IMG/VR virus record: IMGVR_UViG_3300034061_000833
Coordinates: 1 to 20,322 of that record
Direction: 5' to 3' (one strand)
Source: a virus
Length of the DNA: 20,322 bases
Positions 15,937 through 20,322 of the stretch are shown piece by piece (within the stretch, counting starts at the first letter, position 1; each line of letters begins with the position of its first letter). The notes under the pieces were generated by a model that had not been told where the DNA came from, searched no databases, and saw only the letters and a program-made list of their open reading frames with translations. The position numbers and the translations under genes are program-made.

Positions 15937-17015
15937 AGCCGTGTATTTATCGCGGAAAACTATCTGGCGAACTTATCGTCTGCACAAACCACCACGATCT
16001 CATTCACGACGGGCTGATTCCAGCCGACGTCTGTGAGTATTGTCATTACGCAACTGAAGAGCGAAAACCACGAGGCGACTTTTTTTCGCAAACTACTGAT
16101 CTGCTGCTGCACAAAGCCAGAACTGGTGAATATATTGCCAATCCAAAACCATGCGGCGGATGCGGTGAAACAAAGCACCGAGTTCCAGAACCTGAAGTCA
16201 CTCAATTCGTCTGGCCCTATTGGGACGGCGGGGCACAAGCCGACGAACTTCGATGGTCCATCAGATCAGTCGAGACGTTCTTTCAGGGCAAGGCAAAAAT
16301 CACAATTATCGGTGATCGTCCGGATTGGTATCACGGTCACGTCATTATCAAAAAGAGAGTTCCGCACACGAAGCCAAATCGAGCCTTTCGCGACATGCTT
16401 GGCAAGGTGTTTTACATCGCGACACATGCCGAAATTGATTCTGAGTGCGTGTGGATGATGGACGACATTTATTTCCTGAAGCCGTTCACACTGAACGACA
16501 TCAAGACGCCGCGTGCGGAACCGTGGCGACCGAACGACAGCAACAGTTGGCAGAAGCGTAAGACAGCGTCAATGGAAGCTCTGGCGGCTCGTGGATTAAC
16601 TCAACACGACTATGCTACACACCTGCCGCACTGGCTGGAGAAGGACAAACTGCGGGCAATGTTTGACGATTTCAACCTGCACGAGCATACCATGCTGTGG
16701 GAGGTATTGTACGGCAATGTTTATCGAGGCACTCCGCAACGCACGCGGCCATTCTTCGCACGCTTTCAGCATCAGGCAGACAAAGAGACGTACAAACGAC
16801 TCACCGCAAACACGACTGTCATCAACAACACCGAGCCAGCTTGGTGTGATGGTCTTCATGACTTTCTCGCCGAACGGCTTCCGACTCCTTCGAGCGTCGA
16901 GGCGGAACACGAGGCGTCGAAGCCGGTTTACATCATCACAAAGAAGGGGCCACGAACTGTAAAGCGTCGGCCACTGGAAACGCACAGAGACTACATCGAG
17001 AAGCAGGCTCAATGA
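15933..17015 (+). CDS. Putative Stealth-like glycosyltransferase with N-terminal zinc-ribbon-like Cys cluster
   Basis: This 360-aa protein has two parts. Residues 1-80 contain six cysteines (4, 17, 34, 37, 74, 77), including CEYC and CGGC pairs, which suggest a metal-binding ribbon. Residues 88-320 resemble Stealth/capsule sugar-phosphate transferases: ELRWSIRSVETFF, an ITIIGDRPDW strand, then the acidic WMMDDIYFLKPF (D177-D178), corresponding to the NDD-type motif in that family, then helices with LPHWLEKDKL. The ATG at 15933 overlaps the previous stop (ATGA) and the next gene overlaps its stop. The reaction, sugar or sugar-phosphate transfer, is inferred by family resemblance only. Confidence 0.65.
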   Translation: MKPCIYRGKLSGELIVCTNHHDLIHDGLIPADVCEYCHYATEERKPRGDFFSQTTDLLLHKARTGEYIANPKPCGGCGETKHRVPEPEVTQFVWPYWDGGAQADELRWSIRSVETFFQGKAKITIIGDRPDWYHGHVIIKKRVPHTKPNRAFRDMLGKVFYIATHAEIDSECVWMMDDIYFLKPFTLNDIKTPRAEPWRPNDSNSWQKRKTASMEALAARGLTQHDYATHLPHWLEKDKLRAMFDDFNLHEHTMLWEVLYGNVYRGTPQRTRPFFARFQHQADKETYKRLTANTTVINNTEPAWCDGLHDFLAERLPTPSSVEAEHEASKPVYIITKKGPRTVKRRPLETHRDYIEKQAQ

Positions 17016-18418
17016 TTCCTCACATCATGATCATTCAGTCTGCCTACACTGACCGCAGGCTATCGGAGCGACGACTGGAGATTTCTCGCCACACTGCGAT
17101 ACCATCGCTGGCATTCCAGACGGTTAAGCCAGTGATTCACATCGCTGTCAATCCTGACGATCCGTTCTTGGCTGAGAGGCTTGAGGCTTTCCGGTCGACA
17201 GGTTGCGAAGTTAAGCCGCTTTACCGGCCGAACTGGAAACTCTACCGCGAGAACTGGGAGCTTCCAGAGGGGCGAAAAATCGTCAGCCGCATGGACGATG
17301 ATGACGTGATCTGTAAAGAGTATTGCCAGCGGACACGCGAAGCCGCTCCAGAGTCAGGCGAGTGGAATCTCATCTGGCCGAACGGCTACGTCTTCTGGCG
17401 CGAGACATGCTACCTCTTGCACCATCCGGGCATTCAGTTTGTGACACTGGTAACTGATCACGACAAAGACCCACATCAGGAACAGCACTGGGGATACCAC
17501 AAGCGATGGCAAACAAAGGTCGTCTCCGATGCGGTTGGCTGGATCTGGGTTCGTCATGGTGACGCGGCATCGTCAACGCTGCCACGATATCGCAAAGTCA
17601 AAAGAAGCGGCATTGATTCAAAGCGAATTCCAATCAACCTAAGAGCAATCCTGCGAGCCATTGCGGACTCTGGGACAGCCAGCGGAAACTATACAGAACA
17701 TCGGAATCCAGCCCTGCTGAAGCACGTCATACAGCAGAACGAACGACACGCACCGACAGCACCAGCCGGGCCGCGTTTTTTGGTCGTAGTCCCGACACAT
17801 CGACTGGCGGTGGCTCAGGCGACAATCGACGAACTGCAAATGTCCTTCACCTATCCAACAGAGTTCCACATCTTGGACGGCACGCCCTCGAAGTGTCACG
17901 CACTCAATAAAGCTCTGGCTGAACTGCTCGATCCGGCAAAGCATGACATTTACGTGACGATCGACGATGACATTCTTCCAGGGGAAAACTGGCAGCACTT
18001 CATTGCATGTGCATTCGACCGCATTCCGAAGCTGGGAGCGTGCGGAGTTGATTACAGCGGAACCGAGGAAGGCCGGACGCTTATGTCCAACGCAATGAAC
18101 TCGCCCGTGCAGCAGGTTAAAGACATTCAGTTCCGCGACGCGACTGGGTTTATGAATCTTGCGGGCGGATGTTTCGCAATCAGGCCCGCACTGGCCAAGG
18201 AGATTGGCCCGTATCCATTCGCAGACGATGGCAGACAATACCATGCGGACGAAGACGGCTGGAGGTCGCATCAAGTCACGCGACGCGGCTGGCGGGTCGG
18301 CTATGTCACGAATCCCAATGAGCCAGTCAGAATGATTACGCACGTCAACACAGAACAGTATGTTGAGACGAAAGCCAAAGACGTAGAGGCGTGGCAAGCG
18401 AGGCCCGTCTGGTCATGA
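17012..18418 (+). CDS. Two-domain glycosyltransferase (rhamnosyltransferase-like plus GT2-like)
   Basis: This 468-aa protein contains two glycosyltransferase-like domains. Residues 1-200 resemble putative rhamnosyltransferases: RLEISRHTAIPSLAFQT, a conserved IHIAVNPDDPF strand, and the acidic cluster RMDDDD (93-98). Residues 254-450 look like a GT2-type domain with FLVVVPTHR, ILDGTPSKCHALNKAL, the DxD-like TIDDD (316-320) and a late ADED (412-415). The domains are joined by a basic linker. Start ATG 17012 overlaps the upstream stop. It is the last gene of the late operon, and together with the preceding gene could extend one glycan by several sugars. Acceptor and donors are unknown. Confidence 0.75.
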   Translation: MIPHIMIIQSAYTDRRLSERRLEISRHTAIPSLAFQTVKPVIHIAVNPDDPFLAERLEAFRSTGCEVKPLYRPNWKLYRENWELPEGRKIVSRMDDDDVICKEYCQRTREAAPESGEWNLIWPNGYVFWRETCYLLHHPGIQFVTLVTDHDKDPHQEQHWGYHKRWQTKVVSDAVGWIWVRHGDAASSTLPRYRKVKRSGIDSKRIPINLRAILRAIADSGTASGNYTEHRNPALLKHVIQQNERHAPTAPAGPRFLVVVPTHRLAVAQATIDELQMSFTYPTEFHILDGTPSKCHALNKALAELLDPAKHDIYVTIDDDILPGENWQHFIACAFDRIPKLGACGVDYSGTEEGRTLMSNAMNSPVQQVKDIQFRDATGFMNLAGGCFAIRPALAKEIGPYPFADDGRQYHADEDGWRSHQVTRRGWRVGYVTNPNEPVRMITHVNTEQYVETKAKDVEAWQARPVWS

Positions 18419-18423
18419 GAACA

Positions 18424-18517
18424 CTAATCCCCTGAAGCGGATAAAAAGCGGCGGGGATGCACAGCACTGGGAGAGGACTGCGAGCTACCTGCAGTCCTCG
18501 CTGTGTTTAATGATTAG
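18424..18517 (+). ncRNA. Structured RNA / terminator with possible three-way junction
   Basis: The 3' end of the late operon folds well. CTAATC (18424-18429) pairs with GATTAG (18512-18517). CCCC (18429-18432) can pair with GGGG (18453-18456), sharing one base with the first stem. CACAGC (18460-18465) pairs with GCTGTG (18500-18505), and GAGGACTGC (18473-18481) pairs perfectly with GCAGTCCTC (18491-18499) around a 9-nt loop. The long stem is followed by TTTAAT. It may be a terminator with extra stems or a small phage RNA. Its last bases overlap the end of the convergent gene. Confidence 0.4.
18473..18508 (+). terminator. Transcription terminator hairpin of the late operon
   Basis: A 9-bp perfect stem (GAGGACTGC/GCAGTCCTC), extended by a 6-bp stem across a 7-nt bulge, is followed by only three T residues. 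It separates the rightward late genes from the leftward gene at 18514-18702. Because the stem is symmetric, it might slow transcription from both sides, though the minus-strand side has no T run. Confidence 0.6.
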
Positions 18518-18702
18518 CAACTACTGCCGCACGTTGGACATTTCCATCCGCCGAATTTGACGGACGATAAAACCCAAATCGGAATCCACATTCCCAGTGT
18601 GAAAAATGAAATGCACAAGTGCAGTGCATGGTTAGTGCTTGGCCGGACTGCCATAACATTGCTTTTGCATTTGGGACAATGCTTTGCAGTGACATCGGCC
18701 AT
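18514..18702 (-). CDS. Small LITAF-like zinc-ribbon membrane protein (probable moron)
   Basis: This 62-aa protein has two CxxC pairs (C9-C12 in HCPKC and C55-C58 in KCPTCGSS) separated by a hydrophobic stretch at about residues 26-47 (LHLCISFFTLGMW, PIWVLSSV). That is the layout of LITAF-like membrane-anchored zinc ribbons: a split ribbon whose middle dips into the membrane. The ATG at 18702 has AGAGGG 8 nt upstream. A GTG at 18726 lacks this support. It is the only leftward gene in the window, with no operon partner, typical of a moron that may act on the host envelope. The function is unknown. Confidence 0.78.
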   Translation of the reverse strand: MADVTAKHCPKCKSNVMAVRPSTNHALHLCISFFTLGMWIPIWVLSSVKFGGWKCPTCGSSC

Positions 18703-18928
18703 CACGCACACCCTCTGGCAAACCACATCAGCAGCAGAATCGGGCCTGCGAAAATGCAGGCGCGTAAGTCACGGGCGATTCGGCGGGACGGGTTCATGGT
18801 TAACAGGATTGACGCGGACGGGCAAAATGTCAAATGACTAGCCAGCCGCGAGCCGTTCGGCGGTCATGCTGACCAGACGACCCAATAAAAACACGGGCAA
18901 AACAAAATCTTTTCCACAATCCAGCAAA
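18703..18928. other. Intergenic region between moron and early promoter
   Basis: About 225 bases without a convincing gene on either strand. Two small perfect stems are present: GCCTGC/GCAGGC at 18744-18761 and GGTCA/TGACC at 18862-18874. A TTGACA on the minus strand (18833-18828) could be the -35 of the leftward gene, but I see no fitting -10 at 16-18 nt. Confidence 0.4.
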
Positions 18929-18938
18929 ATGATATCAC
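18929..18938. promoter_or_regulatory. Operator copy 1 (palindromic)
   Basis: ATGATATCAC contains the 8-bp palindrome TGATATCA. It is the exact reverse complement of operator copy 2, with centres 34 bp apart, and lies just upstream of the -35 element of the early promoter. Confidence 0.7.
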
Positions 18939-18944
18939 CACCCA

Positions 18945-18972
18945 TTGACGCCCCTGCCGATAGTGATATCAT
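18945..18972 (+). promoter_or_regulatory. Early promoter (sigma70-type)
   Basis: The -35 TTGACG (18945-18950, five of six) and -10 TATCAT (18967-18972, five of six) are 16 nt apart. Transcription would start near 18979, about 34 nt before the first early gene. The -10 lies inside operator copy 2, so a bound repressor would block RNA polymerase. Confidence 0.75.
18963..18972. promoter_or_regulatory. Operator copy 2 (palindromic), overlapping the -10
   Basis: GTGATATCAT contains the same 8-bp palindrome TGATATCA as copy 1 and covers the whole -10 hexamer. Two identical palindromes on either side of a -35 are typical of a cooperatively repressed phage promoter. The repressor is not identified in the window, though the ribbon-helix-helix protein at 19302 is a candidate. 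Confidence 0.72.
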
Positions 18973-19012
18973 GCTCGCATCGAGACGCAAAACACAAACG
19001 AGGAAAAGAACG

Positions 19013-19165
19013 ATGATCAACACACCAGAAACAATCAACATGATCAAGCCTTGGCTCACAGGAAACGACGAGAATGACGCAAAGATGCTCAGCCGAATGT
19101 TTCGAGCGGTTGGCTTCAGTCTTGGAGAGTGGCGAACAGTGGTGGCGGAAGCGAAGGCAGCATAA
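19013..19165 (+). CDS. Small early protein, unknown
   Basis: This is a 50-aa protein, mainly helical, containing MIKPWLTGNDENDAKMLSRMF and GFSLGEWRTVVAEAKAA. The start is ATG 19013 with GAGG at 19000-19003. The same frame is open upstream to 18866, but that region holds the promoter and operators. It is the first gene of the early operon and overlaps the next gene as TAATG. I do not recognise it. Size and placement would fit a small regulator or anti-host protein. Confidence 0.6.
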   Translation: MINTPETINMIKPWLTGNDENDAKMLSRMFRAVGFSLGEWRTVVAEAKAA

Positions 19166-19305
19166 TGACCAAAGAAAAAAGACAAGGGGCTGGCAGACCA
19201 GCCCCAACAATCCGAAACCTGCAAGCCCGCATCATTTACGCTCAGCACGACGGCAACCACGCCGAAGTCTTGCGGCTAAAAAAGGAACTGGAGAACGTGA
19301 AGTGA
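19165..19305 (+). CDS. Very small early protein, unknown
   Basis: A 46-aa basic protein starts MTKEKRQGAGRPAPTIRNLQ and continues with a charged helix ending LRLKKELENVK. It is short but well supported: its ATG overlaps the previous stop (TAATG), and its TGA overlaps the next GTG (GTGA). The basic GAGRPAP start is reminiscent of nucleic-acid-binding tails. No function is assigned. Confidence 0.6.
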   Translation: MTKEKRQGAGRPAPTIRNLQARIIYAQHDGNHAEVLRLKKELENVK

Positions 19306-19457
19306 CAAAGAAAATCAAAGGCAATCCTCAACTGCTGCTGCGTGTTCCGCCGGAACTGCAAAAGCCTTTGGCGGATGAATCAGCGAAGACCGGCGAAAGT
19401 CGGCAGGGCGTGTTGTGGCGGATCGCGGCGAAGTATTTTAAGGGGCGGAAAGCGTGA
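19302..19457 (+). CDS. Ribbon-helix-helix (Arc/CopG-like) transcriptional regulator
   Basis: This 51-aa protein fits the ribbon-helix-helix fold: a basic arm (MTKKIKGN), a strand PQLLLRVPPEL, helix 1 (QKPLADESAKTG), the ESRQGV turn, and helix 2 (GVLWRIAAKYFKG). Dimers of such proteins bind short palindromes. GTG at 19302 is the start, with GGAG at 19290-19293 and 8 nt spacing; the following gene starts inside its stop (GTGA). It is a natural candidate to bind the TGATATCA palindromes upstream and autoregulate the operon, but this link is inference. A toxin-antitoxin role is not supported, as no toxin is adjacent. Confidence 0.7.
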   Translation: MTKKIKGNPQLLLRVPPELQKPLADESAKTGESRQGVLWRIAAKYFKGRKA

Positions 19458-20322
19458 GGATCGACTTCAATACACGTTCAGCAGAAGACTACGCACGTTT
19501 TCTAGCTGTACGCAAATGTCCGATCTACCAGTTCAAGGGATCGGCCGCAATTGTCCCTGACGAATACGCCTCACTCGTCGGCGTGAAGTCAAAGCGAAAG
19601 ACGGGCAAGAAATACACTCCGGCCGTCAACCTGTTCGACTACCAGGCAGACATTGTTCGGATCGCTGTTGAGCGTCGCAAGTATGCTATTTTCGCTGACT
19701 GCGGACTTGGCAAAACGTTGATGCTTCTGGAGTTCGCTCGCCATTGTGCTGAGCAGACAAAAGGCAAAGTGCTGATTGTTTCCCCGTTGATGGTATGTCG
19801 TCAAACGGTCGACGAAGCCATCCGGTGGTACGGCGAATCATTCCCGATCGGTCGAGTTAAAGCCTTCGATCTGCAGTACTGGTTGAACTCAGCAAGCTCG
19901 CTTGATTCGCAAATTGGAATCACGAACTACGAAGCGATCCGCGAAGGGCTGGAGCCTGGAAGACTGTCAGGATTGATTCTCGATGAATCATCCATGCTGA
20001 AAAGCCATTACGGTGCATGGGGTACGCGGCTGATTGAGTTGGGCCGTGGACTTGATTGGAAATTGTGCGCGACAGGAACGCCAGCCCCGAACGATCGAAT
20101 CGAGTTTGCGAATCATGCGGTACTGTTGGACCGTGCGAAAACCGTCAATGAGTTTCTCGCCACATACTTCATTAATCGCGGTGAAACGCAAAACCGATGG
20201 GAACTCAAGCCGCACGCATTAAAGCCGTTCTATAGGTCGCTTGCCGACTGGTCGATCTTTCTGACGAATCCAGCCACCTACGGATGGAAAGATAACGTTG
20301 GCGTTACTCCGCCGATCAACAT
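19454..20322 (+). CDS. SNF2/DEAD-type helicase, partial at the window edge
   Basis: The N-terminal 289 residues are visible and the gene runs off the right edge. Helicase motif I (Walker A) is CGLGKT (83-88), motif Ia is VLIVSPLMV (106-114), motif II is LDESS (176-180), and motif III is ATGTP (206-210). These are SNF2-like superfamily 2 features found in phage replication or recombination modules. The N-terminal 60 residues precede a FDYQADIV segment (61-68), the usual Q-motif-like start. GTG 19454 overlaps the previous stop (GTGA). Its exact role, replication fork remodelling, recombination or anti-defence, cannot be told from the fragment. Confidence 0.85.
   Translation, partial: MRIDFNTRSAEDYARFLAVRKCPIYQFKGSAAIVPDEYASLVGVKSKRKTGKKYTPAVNLFDYQADIVRIAVERRKYAIFADCGLGKTLMLLEFARHCAEQTKGKVLIVSPLMVCRQTVDEAIRWYGESFPIGRVKAFDLQYWLNSASSLDSQIGITNYEAIREGLEPGRLSGLILDESSMLKSHYGAWGTRLIELGRGLDWKLCATGTPAPNDRIEFANHAVLLDRAKTVNEFLATYFINRGETQNRWELKPHALKPFYRSLADWSIFLTNPATYGWKDNVGVTPPIN

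Noticed and set aside
18415-18435. Six-codon mini-ORF (ATG overlapping the last stop of the late operon)
   Set aside because: An ATGA overlap exists but six codons with no attenuator logic nearby is probably chance.
18424-18517. tRNA in the structured region
   Set aside because: Stem lengths and loops do not fit a cloverleaf: no T-loop GTTC motif, anticodon arm or CCA-type acceptor stem.
18557-18841. 94-aa and 72-aa + strand frames
   Set aside because: They are antisense of the zinc-ribbon gene in large part, lack ribosome sites and have no recognisable motif.
18838-19260. 140-aa minus-strand frame with hydrophobic stretch
   Set aside because: It overlaps the operators, promoter and two coupled + strand early genes, and its hydrophobic segment arises as an antisense shadow.
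19302-19457. Toxin-antitoxin system with the ribbon-helix-helix protein as antitoxin
   Set aside because: The downstream gene is a helicase and the upstream 46-aa and 50-aa proteins do not resemble RelE, MazF or other known toxins.
1-20322. CRISPR array, insertion sequence or long repeats
   Set aside because: No regularly spaced direct repeats, transposase gene or terminal inverted repeats were seen in either strand.

Overview
This window is the structural half, plus the edge of the early half, of a tailed double-stranded DNA phage or prophage with an HK97-type head and a long flexible tail (siphovirus-like). Nearly every gene is on the + strand and joined to the next by ATGA, TAATG or GTGA overlaps, as in a late operon. 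No integrase, attachment site, tRNA or lysis gene is visible, so lysogeny cannot be judged. The host is uncertain. Good Shine-Dalgarno sites show a bacterial phage. The Cys-rich and Pro-Ser-rich tail proteins remind me of phages of Planctomycetes, but that is only an impression.

Layout. Positions 39-5132 carry packaging and head genes (small and large terminase, portal, ClpP-type prohead protease), with a methyltransferase-like gene inserted between portal and protease. A second, FkbM-type methyltransferase follows (5156-5764). The major capsid gene (5950-7299) sits alone, with a strong RNA hairpin just before it and a rho-independent terminator just after it. From 7404 to 18418 there is one long gene string: a small beta-rich structural protein, a glycosyltransferase, a small overlapping ORF, head-tail connector, head closure, gp10-like and tail terminator proteins, major tail protein, a tail chaperone pair that looks joined by a -1 frameshift, a short tape measure (580 aa), four small tail or decoration genes, then two more glycosyltransferase genes carrying three catalytic domains between them.

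At 18424-18517 a structured RNA or terminator closes the late operon. It is followed by a convergent minus-strand gene for a LITAF-like zinc-ribbon membrane protein, a probable moron. A good sigma70-type promoter (18945-18972) carries two copies of a palindromic operator and starts the early operon: a 50-aa protein, a 46-aa protein, a ribbon-helix-helix regulator and a SNF2/DEAD-type helicase that runs off the right edge.

The most unusual feature is that two methyltransferase-like genes and three glycosyltransferase genes (four domains) are woven into the virion assembly operon, one of them next to a Pro/Ser repeat, Cys-rich tail protein. I infer a phage-encoded system that builds and methylates a glycan on virion proteins. 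Chemistry and acceptor are not readable from sequence.
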